The translations under genes were made by a program, and so were the position numbers. Positions 22,082-33,530 of a DNA stretch of 64,000 bases are shown piece after piece. Below the pieces are notes generated by a model that worked only from the letters and a program-made list of their open reading frames with translations, did not search any database and was not told where the DNA came from. Every line of letters starts with the position of its first letter. Within the stretch, counting starts at the first letter, position 1. The stretch comes from Coffea arabica (lineage: Eukaryota > Streptophyta > Magnoliopsida > Gentianales > Rubiaceae): positions 6,698,501-6,762,500 of the forward strand of contig NC_092317.1 in assembly GCF_036785885.1 (NCBI RefSeq). The letters run 5' to 3'.

Positions 22082-25000
22082 TAAAGGCAGCAGTGAGGTG
22101 TTTGATCTTCTCTCTCAAGTAGATGCCAATTGAGTACGGATTGTAAAGCTAGACCCAAGGTTCAAACCAGTCTACCATTTATGATATTACATTGTATCAT
22201 CTTCAGACTTGTATTTCAAGACACAAAGATATACACCACAGCTACATATATATTATGAAGGTCGCTACATAGTGGAATTTGCTTTTGGTTTATGACAACC
22301 CAAAGATCCAAAATCTGCAATGCAAAAGAAATTCGATTATGCCAAACTCAAATACACAAATGACTACCTTTTTAGCATCAAGATGCCTTTACATAAACGC
22401 ATTTCCAGTATTATGAAACACAAACAGACAGAGAAACTGAATACACCAGGCAAAAACTCCCATTGACTCAAGAATGAAGAGAGTTTATTCCTTTTATTGG
22501 GTTAATTTGATATTATAAACTTTCATAATATACATGACCAGGTATATAAGTATCTCAAAGGCTTAGTAAATGTTACAACCACATGGCATTCATGATCAAC
22601 AGAAATTCTTACTCGCATCCATTATGTAAGAAGATATTTCTGACTTCTTATTGACTAAAATTTGAATTCACGAAATTGATGCATCCTATTGTTGCTCCTG
22701 TCCTGGATGGAGAAACAGGATCAAGTATAAAGAGAAATCACATTCCATACAGAGAAGACATAAATATCATCTCAAGACTCTTACTTATCAATTTTAAAAG
22801 AACAAGCAAAACAGGAAACTACACAAGACACGTAACGCACAATATTTTATAGCTTCATCAAAATTTAAAAATTAAATTGAACAAAAGGAGTCATTAATAA
22901 ATGCATAACATAAAAACAGGACAATACTAAATTTACTCTCGTTTCAAGACGCGATCTACTCAAGTTAGAGAACTACATACGGAGTTTCAAGAACCAAAAA
23001 TTCGAAAGAAAATCAAACTTTTTTAACCTTTTCTCTTCCATTATTTTCCTTTCAATCTTTTAACTCGATCTCACAATTCATGTCCATTTTAAAAAAAATT
23101 TGTTCGACTATAATTCGCAATGCAGATAAAATTTCTCTAAACCTGCACAAATCTCCTAAGAAAACTTCAATTTTTCCAAAATTTCAAGTTGATCGGAAAC
23201 TTAGAGGTCCTCTAATCATCATTCTACACTTCTACTTTCATTTTTCTTTTCTTTTCTTTTTTTAAACATTTTACAGAGCAAAAACTTCAGATAACTGTCA
23301 AGAACATCAAACATTTGACCAAAAAAAAAAGGAAATAATCAAGCAAATGAGCCAAACGAAAAAACAGAAAAGAACAAATTATGGACGAAAATCGGAGAAT
23401 GTAATGGAAATGGCGAAAGCTCACAGGAGAGAGAAGATGATCACGGCCGCTGAAGAAAGAGACGACGAGGAAAATCAACGGCGGGGGATCATCCTGTTCA
23501 TCAACATCATTATCGTCGTCAAAATCTTCAGAACCTGAGATCTTCTCTCTCTATATTTGTCCCATTTGGAGTAGACCAGCTTCACGCAAGTACTTTAAGG
23601 GTACCGGATCATGGGAACGTGTTTAACCGTGGCGGTAAAAACTACAGACTGGCGGTAAAAACTCCATTCCAGATAAGTCTGCACCCTCTTATCTTTTTTA
23701 TTCAAATAAGCAAAAAGTAATTTACTACCACTAGTACTTTAAAGATTATCCATTCTACCCATATTATTGGAGTACATTTTTCAATGATTGTATATTATAC
23801 ATCTTTTTCTAAAAAAATTTATGAACAGATTCAATAAAATATCAATGAAAATATACTCCATTTTCTTTCAACAAGCTAGAACATCAAAATGAATCTAGTG
23901 AACCAGGAAGTAGTTTTGATCTTTTTCTATTTTTACTATTTTTTTATACTACATGAAATTCGAGTCTTTAGGTGACGTCGTACAAAATGTCCAAGTTCCG
24001 CTACGATTTCCGATAGGGGCTGGATCATTGGTAACCAGATTCGAATTTACTGTTGGGGTGAAAAAAAATTTTCTATGGGCAAAATACGCAAGGAAATTAA
24101 ACAAAAAAAAAATTAACGATACGTGGTAATTGGAGGATGGTCGTTGGACTGGGGGCTCTTTCCTGGCACTTAAGACAGTGCCACTTGTTGCCCGCCACCT
24201 CCCATGACACACACTATCTGTCACTTTGTCAGTTGATTTGTCGAACAACAAACTTGACCCTTTGCAGTACTGATAAATAGTCCTCTCTAATTACTAAGTC
24301 AATAAGATAAGAAGATGCCAAAAAGGTGCAGACAAGTTTATACATGAGCAGAACATGACAAGGGTACTATTTCCAGATTACTCGGTTGTGAGTCCCTAAT
24401 TTGGAGGTGCAAACCAACATAATCATGCTAGACAATTAGGACGTTTAAATTTGTTTGATTATTTTAATAAATTTAAAATTTTGATTTTGAGTTTATTTAT
24501 TTTGCCGAACCAAGATTGAATGATTTCTTTTTTGTCGAATTTAAATGTTATTAAATATAAAACGCTATTCAAATTTATCTTGACCAGTTAACGAATTAAA
24601 ATGGAATGAACTTTTAATAAATCGATATTAATTTAAGTATCGATTAGCCCTAATCCATTTTATGAAGTTGTTATTCACATAATCTCCAGAGAGAGTGAGT
24701 GTGTGTGTTCTTATTCATATAGACCCAGTAAGGCTTCATTCTTATGTTCTCATTGCTTCTGAGTATACACTGAAGAATCACACTTCACACTGTGAACCTA
24801 TGCGAATTTAAAATAATAACCGAGTATTTGTCAAAATTTATATGTGTGCGTGTATTATAATTTTTATGATGAAAAATCGGACGTTAATTTGTTTATTGTG
24901 CACCCCAAAATGAGAAATCCAATTTGAACAAGGAAGGGCAAAAAATCAAATTACCCGATGAGCAAACAAGGGGAAAAGACAATGGGTGTGTTTGGACAGG

Positions 25001-26338
25001 AGATTATTTTTTAAAAAATTATTTCAAATAATATTGTAACATTTTTTTATAATGTGATATATATGTAATATAAAAAAGTAATTAGAAGTTTTGTTTATTA
25101 TGAAAGTTGAGTAATATTTGAGATTTTTTTTTTTTTTGGCAAATTATGCTTATCAAATGGACCCAGTGACACCAATCCAAAACACACCATCCACCATTTA
25201 GGTTTAGTAGCTTGGAATCTTGGGCCACACTGCCTGGGTTACCCCACGGCCCATTACTCATTTGCACGGCACATAAATTTAGATAAGGTACCCACACGAA
25301 GCAAATAGGTGAGTGAAAGTAAAAATGGACCCAACTGAAATTGATGCCATTCCTCAGCCGCATCCCAAAATAGGCCTCACTTGCTATTATAGCTTATTAT
25401 ATAAGGGATCAAAAACCTAATGGATTTAAAAGAAGAAAAAAAATAGAATTCATGCTACAATCTTGATCCGGTTTTGTATGCATTGTTCAATGGTTGTGCT
25501 GTTTTGGATTCTTCAATGGTTGTGCTGTTTTGGATTCCTTTAGAATGACGAATTCTCCATACAGCTACTCATCAAAGTTTTCACAAAGTCTAGAGTCATT
25601 TATTCAAGCATGAGGGTATGAATCTAAGCTAAGTCCAACCACAAAAAACATACTTCCCTACTCCCTTTCCTCCTCTTTGACCTTACAACGAGGGACATCG
25701 ATGAAGTGTCTTGACGGACTCAAAAGAGTCTCTACCAAAATAGTTCAAAAGTAATTCCTTGCATGAATGAGTTGTGGTCAAATGGGAATTTGAATTTCAA
25801 CCGCATGGATAGAAATATTTTGGAAATGTGAAATATTATGTAGTTTTTTTAAAACTACGGGTACAATTGAGGATACACATGTGTTTAGGTACATTTATCG
25901 AAATGCCCTCATTTTGGTACATTTAAAACTTTGATTTATGCAGACATCTAGGTATTTCTGAAATATAGAATTATTTTAAAACTATTTTTGCATCAAGTAC
26001 AACTCATATAAACTTATATGTTGGTATAATTATTGAAATGGTGTTGTAAACACATTTAATTGAAGTGTGGTTTTTGTTGTGCAATTAACACAAAAGACAT
26101 ATTAACACGTTTTTATAACTAACCGTTGGAAAATATTCTTTTGTTTGAAACAAGTTATGTTTGCTTTTGGACGATTTTCAACTAACATCTGTAGGGATCT
26201 TCTAGGAATGGTAAAATTATAAAAGTATTGATAAAATAAAATGTACAAGTACGTGTTGTAATTAGAATATACTATGATTGGATTTGGCATATATGATGAT
26301 TATTTTTTTTTAAAATGTACCATTATTTGTTTAATAAA
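22082..26338. other. Upstream region of the PI4K-gamma gene and start of a gene desert
   Basis: The leader and promoter of the minus-strand kinase gene probably lie between 22082 and about 23700. At 23630-23665 the words GGCGGTAAAAACT occur twice. At about 25480-25540 a unit of roughly 31 bases (TTCAATGGTTGTGCTGTTTTGGA core) is repeated twice. A piece of a GTTTGGA-type miniature element sits near 24990-25085. No gene recognised. Confidence 0.5.
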
Positions 26339-26396
26339 AAATCTTCTTTAATCACAAGTACCAAACACCCGCGCTATGCGCAAGCACTCCCCCTAA
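26330..26396 (+). mobile_element. Helitron 3' end, body upstream not delimited
   Basis: AATCACAAGTACCAAACACC leads to the small hairpin GCGC-TAT-GCGC at 26371-26381. Fifteen bases follow, ending in CTAA with a T after it (26393-26397). This is the Helitron arrangement of hairpin, then CTRR, inserted before T. The same 3' segment (AATCACAAGcACCAAAtAcc, hairpin, CTAA) occurs on the minus strand at 51785-51840. The matching 5' end was not identified. Confidence 0.6.
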
Positions 26397-26699
26397 TAAT
26401 TTCAATAACAGTGACTATCGAGACATAATCAATCAACAGTATTGATAATCGTCTCTTTAATAATTACTGCTCAAAATTGACTCGACTCGACAGAATTAAG
26501 AAACTCACTCATCATCAATTTGTTAGACCTAACAAAAACCTCGTGGCCCAAGTTGGAGGTGCCCACCAAGAAACCAGAAAAAGCAAGAAGAAGAAGAAGG
26601 CAAAGTTAGCAAAGGAAAGGTAAATGGGGGGTGAAAGGTGACCCTTAGCAAAGTAGTTGTGGGACCACGTTACTCCTATAAGGACCAGCCAAAAGGCAC

Positions 26700-27030
26700 G
26701 AGACTTGAAGCACGTGAGTTTGCCACGTGAGCATGGATTTTACAACGTCAAATGACCCATCAACCACACGTCATTTCCTCAACTAGTGCACATGGCCCCC
26801 CACGTCTATAGCCCTTTGCCCTTTGCTTGCTTTCGACGGGTTTCTTTTCTTGTTTTTTGTGTTTTTTTTTAATATATATATATTTTTCGTTTTGAGAAAA
26901 AAAAAAAGGAGGAAGAATAGGAGTGGGTCCCGTAATTTCCCTAATCCTAACCCCACGTGATGCCGTCACGAGAAAGAGAGCGACGCACCGATTAAGTCCG
27001 TCAAGCACGTGCCCTCACGTCCCCTCAATC
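26700..27030. promoter_or_regulatory. Cluster of ACGT-core (G-box/ABRE-like) motifs
   Basis: CACGTG occurs at 26711-26716, 26724-26729, 26954-26959 and 27006-27011, with several more ACGTC/ACGTG words between them. This density within 330 bases resembles a plant promoter or enhancer, yet no gene is visible within several kilobases on either side. Confidence 0.45.
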
Positions 27031-29424
27031 TTCATTGGTTTTCTTGATGATGTCCTATGTCGGTGGAGCCCACCCCCTTAAGGCCCCCAAATTTTTTGGT
27101 CATTTGGGCCCATTTTACTGTCTTCGCCTTCTCTCTTGTTGCTCAAACTAGCCCCACCCCCACGTTGAGATCATTCGTTGGTGGAGAATGCAAAGATCAA
27201 GAGACGTAAAATGCCAGATCCAACTTTTTTGTTTTTGGTCCCAAAATCCAACTTTTTTTGTTACCAAAATCCAACTTTTTTATTACCAAAATCAACAGAT
27301 GCATATTGCATTGACAATTTAGATGCATCTTATTTGCATTTACATTTTTTTCCCCTTGAATTCACTCCTTAATCAATCTTTTCTACGTTATCATTGTAAT
27401 AAATATTTTGCATTGACAATTTAGATGCACGACACATACTAATAGTTATTTGAATTATAAATTCTCCTTTTGCATTTAAGATGAGCATCTAATCCCGCTC
27501 ACATAACACAATCTCGCATTGATAGTATAAACAAAAAGGACTGATGTTTTGATTTTAACGTGTTTTACTAGATAATATGTTAACTTGGAGTAATTAGCAA
27601 AGTAGATTTATATTTAGGGTTCTTTTATTTAAGGCACAAGATAAAAAGTGAGTCAAGTACTTAGTTGTTTGCAAAAGTTTATATAATTTCTTGAGCTAAA
27701 GCTTGTAAAAGTTCATTTGAAATTTACAGTAGACTCACCGTCTATGTTTTGTGTGCTTGTTTAATACTGCGAGGGCACATAATAAAAATAACCTTACATT
27801 TATAGCAACGAGATTTATATATCCTTTCGCTTGTGAAAGTTGATCGTCATCTTTGTAGGAAAAGAAGATGCACAATTAGTTCATAAGATTTTCTTCCTCA
27901 TTGAACTTCAATTGCAAGAAAATTAGTAGCTAGTCCTTTCTTAACGCAAATATCTTTAAAGAGGAGGCAGGGCTGCTCTTGTTCATAGAGTTGAACTAGA
28001 CATGAGCCTGTTTGATAATAAGTTTTTGAATAACTTTAGTTACAGTAATTTTAAAAATTTATTAAAATTTTTAAATTATACATTTCAAAATATCTAAAAA
28101 ATTATACACTTCAAAAATTTTTCTACAATTTCTATAGTAAACTACAGTAAAATTTTAGACAAACACTCAAAAAACTCATTTGCTAAACAGGACCATGATT
28201 TCGGAGCTCTATAACCTGGACACTTAACTCGCTGATAGGCTTGGCCAAACCATTTTTATTGGAGACAAAAGGTTTTGTCGATGTTTACCAAAAACAAAAC
28301 ATTCGACAGTGGCTTTGGGACTAGTTTGGCGATTGTAAGGAAAATCCAGTATCAAAGATTCCATTATTGTAAAGTATCAAACTTCCATTATTGTAAAGTA
28401 TCAAACTTCCATTATTCCTAAGTGACTTCTGTAGTAATTTATCACTTTTGTACAAAGTTGGATGATACAATCACAAGAGTTCTAAATGCCATCTCTTCAT
28501 TTCTGTAATGATTTAGTGTACCAAGAAGGCACTAAGAAAATTCTTGTCCTCCTCACACGCATATTAACAAATGTAGCTCAAAGATAAGTCGAATGGTATC
28601 ATGATCTTTTTCGAATCAAAAGGTTCTTCGATTCCCATTTGGATTGCTATTTCTTGAAATTTTTGTAGAAAAATATATTGTAACAATTTAGTATACGTGA
28701 AATAAAAATATGATTGAAAAATATGTTCACGAAAACGTATAAATTTTGTGGAGGAGAGGGGGGAATGGCTTTTCAAACAAAACCTTAAAGCTTCAACGCA
28801 CCGGCTTTGGATCAAAACTCCATCCCAAATTCATCAACAACCCAAAAAAATTTTTTTTTATTAAACTACCATGGCAAGGGCAAGTGATTGAACGTACAAG
28901 CTTCGTGTATTCTTTAGCGGATAAATTAAGAGCGCTCCTATTTTCAAATGTTTACCAAGAAAAAACAAAGGAGCAGCTAGCTACTTCAAATGCATTTCAC
29001 AAATAGTATTAAGGTTTAAACTCTGCAAATAGATACTGCCATGGGATTCTCCACAAGAATGAAAACAGAACAAAAAGAAGAAAGTTCTGCAGTGGAAATG
29101 GAATTTGTGAAGAATATTTAGACACGTCACATGATGTTAAACATGCTCATGTACCATTCTTTTTATATTTGCCACGAAAATCAACTCGAAGAAGTAACAG
29201 CTGTTATTTATTCTTTGCAGACCAGACACTTCCAAAGATCATTATATGAATTTATTCTAACTGTGTATTAGCTTTGTCATTGTTCTAGTTTGGTCCTTTA
29301 ATATCTCGAGCTGTATGTGTTTGGAATGAGACCTTCATGAAGACTTTGCCCATAACTTGCATCCAAAGATCAAACCTTTATATTTGTAGTCCGTGTTTTC
29401 GGATTTGACTCCTTTCCTGTAAAA
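27031..29424. other. Gene desert with short direct repeats
   Basis: At 27218-27297 the phrase CCAAAATCCAACTTTTTT recurs three times with small changes. At about 28345-28415 a 25-base unit (AAGTATCAAACTTCCATTATTGT) repeats nearly three times. A GTTTGGA-type miniature relic lies at about 28005-28195. No gene recognised. Confidence 0.55.
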
Positions 29425-29582
29425 TCTCTTTGTTACTCACGATGCACGTCTCGATGCATGGCATGTTTTTATTTATTAATAAAAATTAGGATTAATCCAA
29501 CTTAAAATGATCATCATGTTCCTTCCTAATAAATAAAAATAAATGTCATACATCTGCATGTGCATCGTGAGAAATAAAGAGA
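29425..29582. repeat. 158-base near-perfect hairpin
   Basis: TCTCTTTGTTACTCACGATG on the left pairs with CATCGTGAGAAATAAAGAGA on the right. The pairing continues inward through GCATGgCATgTTTTTATTTATT, giving arms of about 60 bases and a small loop. It may be a tiny MITE or a small-RNA-type hairpin. Confidence 0.7.
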
Positions 29583-31870
29583 GAATTCACTGAAAAGGAG
29601 CCAAATTTCATGTTGTCATTATTAAAATTCCATGGTCATAATGTGATACATGATGCATTAATATTAATCACATTTAATTATATAAATAAAATCAATTTTC
29701 ACTACTTTCTGGTTAGTAAATATTAAGAACTCTTCTTACTCATTTAGTAGGATATTGACATTGGTACACTACGTGCCACATTGTGTGAATTGATCGTTTC
29801 ATATTTTTGATAAGAAAAAGACACCATCACTGCTCTACTTCTTAAGAAGTATATTTTGTTTTTTTCCAGCAACATATCCGAGGAAACTTTCATCGAACAG
29901 GACTCATGGGCCCTTCCTTGTTAGGGACATTTTTGTCATTTCATTCCTTCACTATAACCAACATTAACGACTTAGAAAAAGAGTTAACGCCGTTACCACA
30001 ATACAGACACAGCCGGCAGATCACCGCCGTTACGTTAGCAGTTAGCACAGGAAATGCAAAGACAAGAGAGAGGGAGGCGGGGGTGGCGGAAGAGGAGGTG
30101 GTCCCCACCGCACGCGAGCCGGCAAGCAGTATGGCAGATGAACGGCAGGGGATGGGCGCACGTGAGCGGCTGGTTGCTTCTCTGAGCTCACGTGCGTTGC
30201 TTATGTATCCACGTAATTCCCTCTCTCTCTCTCTCTTCTTTTTTTTTTTTTCCAATTTTTGCTATTTTGGAATTAAATTCTTGGGCAATTAATAATTCCA
30301 TCCTCCCCTTTTCCCTTCTCTACCCACCCTATGTCTTGTTTTGGACCCGTCACATCAATTTTATAAGTAAACAGAAGTATGCATCACAAAGATCAGTTCA
30401 TCCAGGATCACATGCCATCCATCTTCAGAAATATCCCTCAAAATTTTACCAGTCCTATTGGGAAATTAAAGTATGAAGTGCAAAAATTGTGGCAGATTTG
30501 CATTGGGCAGATATGGGATATATTCTCCTTCCACTAGCTTTATGATTATCATCTTACTCCGTTCGTGTGAATGTTTTGGAATTTAATTCAATTGAGGTAA
30601 TTGGTGAGAGCAAGTGAAGAACTACGTTTGAAAAGTGACTTTCCCATCTTCTATCAACCTCCTCATTCATTTCAACAAACTTATTTTACAGACGATTGCA
30701 AGATTAATATAATAACCTACAATTTGTCAATCAACATTAACCAAAGAAACTTTAATCGGTTTGCAACAAAAGTTGATACTTGAAATTTCAGAACCCGATT
30801 GAACTGATATTTTTTTAAAATTTTTGTAAAAAAAAAAATACTGTAGTAATTTGATGTTTATGAAAGAACAAGATGATTGACCAACAAATTTTTGTTTAGA
30901 AAACTACAAGCAAGGCCAAGTCTTCCAACAAATGCTATAAGTTTTCATCTCCTAGAAGACCAGCGTACCAAATTACTTTCTTTCTATTTGATCACACGAT
31001 GCTTTCTAATTCTTTTAGTAAAAAAAGAAAAAGGGGGACAGAGAGAGAGAGAAAAACAACGGTAAAGATGATTACGGAATAACCACCCTCTACAAAAGAA
31101 AAAATGGGCCAAATCCTATGTATGGTTTCTTTATGACTCGTAGCTAAATCATATTTATACTATACATGCAGACCAATAATATCTTTGCATCACCTCCCAA
31201 GATCTTGATGGAGGAAGGCACAAACCACCGCCTAACATTTTATTTATCCATGATCTTTCAATCTCTACTTCTTGGCTTTCCTCATTGTAGAATAATGCAA
31301 AATTGGGGATCCAATAAATGGATTCCAAGCTCGAACTAGCAGTAATTTTTTTAATATCGGACCGTGTATAAATTAATGACTTGATAATCAAGACTGAGAG
31401 GGGACCCCAAAGTCACAAATCCCTTCTTTGATTTTTTATATTCAACAAAACTGGATCGCGTATAATGGAAGTTGGGACCACCGCATCTCTCCCTGAGTTG
31501 GCCACGTGATTCGGGAGGCGGGCGATGTGGTAGGCAGACATTTTTTATCACGTGACTTTCCCCGTCTTCCACGGACTATCCGCCACGTGTACCCCTAACT
31601 TAGTAGTACGAGTATTATTTTAGTCTCCATCTCTCACTCCTCAGCTTTGATTTGATTAAATAAAGTGAGGAGAGCGAGAGCATCCGTATTATCCTAATCC
31701 CAAGACACAATGAAGGGAAATTGATTGTTAACTGATCCCTAAATTGATACCCTAAGCAGGGAATGTCCTTGTTACACGGAACCTTCTTAAATTGATTGTT
31801 TATTAATCATCATTTGAAACAACACATCAACTCTCACTCACTTGATCAAATGATTGAATCTTGGAGTACT
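29583..31870. other. Gene desert, promoter-like patches
   Basis: The stretch 29980-30230 is GC-richer than its surroundings, with ACGTGAGC and GGCACGT-like words, then a CT microsatellite near 30220. A second G-box patch lies at 31500-31590 (CCACGTGATT, TCACGTGACT, CCACGTGTAC). Open frames here are low in complexity and unsupported. Confidence 0.45.
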
Positions 31871-31879
31871 AGCCTCCAA

Positions 31880-32360
31880 TTGTTTGGATTTCAATTTTTT
31901 TTTTACAGAAAAATTTTTACGTTTTTCGTAAATATATATTTCAATCACTTTTTTACCTGACATATTTCAAATCGTTATACTCCCTCCGTCTCACTTTGAT
32001 AGTCCTGTTTTCCTTTTTCGTCTGTCTCAAATTGTAGTCTAATTTCCAATTGAAGAATGTAGTTGTATTTTAATTTTCCTAAAATACCCTTATTCAATGT
32101 AAGTTGTTGTTACTATAAACCTACCCCATTTAATGAGAGTTGATTATTTTTTCACCATCAATTCAAGTTCCCATAAAGTTGTACCATATTTAATGTGAGG
32201 GTATTTTAGGAAAATAACAATCTAAATTTACTTTTCTAACAAAGTTAACTACTTTTTCTTAAACTGTATGAAAAAAGAAACAGGACTATCAAAGTGGGAC
32301 GGAGCGAGTAATATATTTTTCTATAAAAACTCTTAAAATAGCAATTCAAACAGACTATTA
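31880..32360. mobile_element. Old GTTTGGA-family element interrupted by a Stowaway MITE
   Basis: Flanking halves (tttggatttcaattttt ... catatttcaaatcgtta, and tttttctataaaaactctta ... caattcaaacag) resemble continuous copies elsewhere in the window, such as 14030-14260. Here they are split by the MITE at 31980-32308. Confidence 0.6.
31980..32308. mobile_element. Stowaway-like MITE, copy 1
   Basis: The termini CTCCCTCCGTCTCACTTTGA and the inverted TCAAAGTGGGACGGAGCGAG match the classic plant Stowaway (Tc1/mariner) end. TA is duplicated on both sides (31978-31979 and 32309-32310). Length 329 bases, no coding frame. Confidence 0.9.
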
Positions 32361-32405
32361 AAGAAAATTATTTACTAGTGCTTGTAGACTCAACCTATGA
32401 AATTA

Positions 32406-32764
32406 CTTCATCCGTCCCACTTTAATAATTCCGTTTTCCTTTTTCGTCTGTCCCAAATTGTAGTCCACTTTCCAATTGAAGGATGTAATTGTCTTTTAAT
32501 TTCTCTAAAATACCCTTATTTAATGTAAGTTATTATTACTATAAACTACCTTATTTAATATAGATTGTTAGTATTGAATATAATCTAACCCCATTTAATG
32601 CATTTAGATTTTCCAAAACATATGATATATGAAAAGCCAACTTTATTTAATGTAAGGTATTTTTGAAAAATAGCAATCTAAATTTGTTTTTCCAACAAAA
32701 TTAATTACTTTTTCTTAAACTGTGTGAAAAAAAAACTAGTACTATCAAAATGGGACAGAGGGAG
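32406..32764. mobile_element. Stowaway-like MITE, copy 2
   Basis: Same family as the preceding copy, 100 bases away and in the same orientation. The termini are CTTCATCCGTCCCACTTTAA and ATGGGACAGAGGGAG, and the interior is shared (TTTTCCTTTTTCGTCTGTC, CCAATTGAAGgATGTA). TA precedes it; the right flank is altered. Confidence 0.82.
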
Positions 32765-32872
32765 TGTTACACTTACTATGATTCCAAAACGAAAGTGATT
32801 TATAGTAATTAGTAGAATCATGAAATTGCCTTCACAGGGATATGTTGAGAATTATTGTATAGTAGTACTAAT

Positions 32873-33530
32873 AAGGTTCCGTTTGATAAAACTGAATCTG
32901 AATTCTGAAGTCTGAATTCTGAAATCTGAATACTGAAACAATTAATTTGTTGAATTTTAAGTACTGAAAAAAATATATGAATGTCTGAATTTTAATGCTA
33001 AACCTATTTATGCTGTTTGATAAATATTTATAGCTGAATGTTTAATAAGTTTAATTTGACAATTTTGCCCTTATATCCTTTCATTCAAAAAAGAAATAGA
33101 ATCTATAATTTAATTAGTTTAAAATTGTTAGGTATGAAAATGACAATATTTATTTTTAAATCAAATTAATACAAAAGATGAAATATATTATATTAGGAGT
33201 ATGGAGAAGATGTGAAAGTCATTAAAAAGGGAGAAAAGAGAAACTAAAAATCGTTAGATAGATAATATTATGTTGTTTAATTAGATAAGAATTTTGAACC
33301 TAATTAACAAACAAGGGTAGATTTGGTAGATAAGATAAGGTAGTTGAAGTAATTCTATTGATTCTTATCAGAATTAAGCATTCAGTTATGATTCTTGTAC
33401 TGAAAAAAATACACACAGGTTCAGCACTGCTTAACAAGTTCAGCAAATAGATTTTCATTTATCAAACACTCAAAACATCTGAATGTCTGAAAAATTCAGA
33501 TTCAGCACTTTTTTATGTTATCCAACAGGT
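32873..33530. mobile_element. Element with CTGAATCTGAATT subterminal repeats
   Basis: The left end GGTTCCGTTTGATAAAACTG is followed by repeated CTGAATtCTGAA words. The right end contains the inverted TTCAGATTCAGCAC and then TTATCCAACAGGT. It is a degenerate inverted pair of about 650 bases with no coding frame. The exact limits are uncertain. Confidence 0.55.

Noticed and set aside
29906-30292. 128-codon plus-strand frame
   Set aside because: No domain, low-complexity ends and a poly-Phe tail from a T run; an overlapping minus frame is equally long. More likely promoter-like or repeat DNA.
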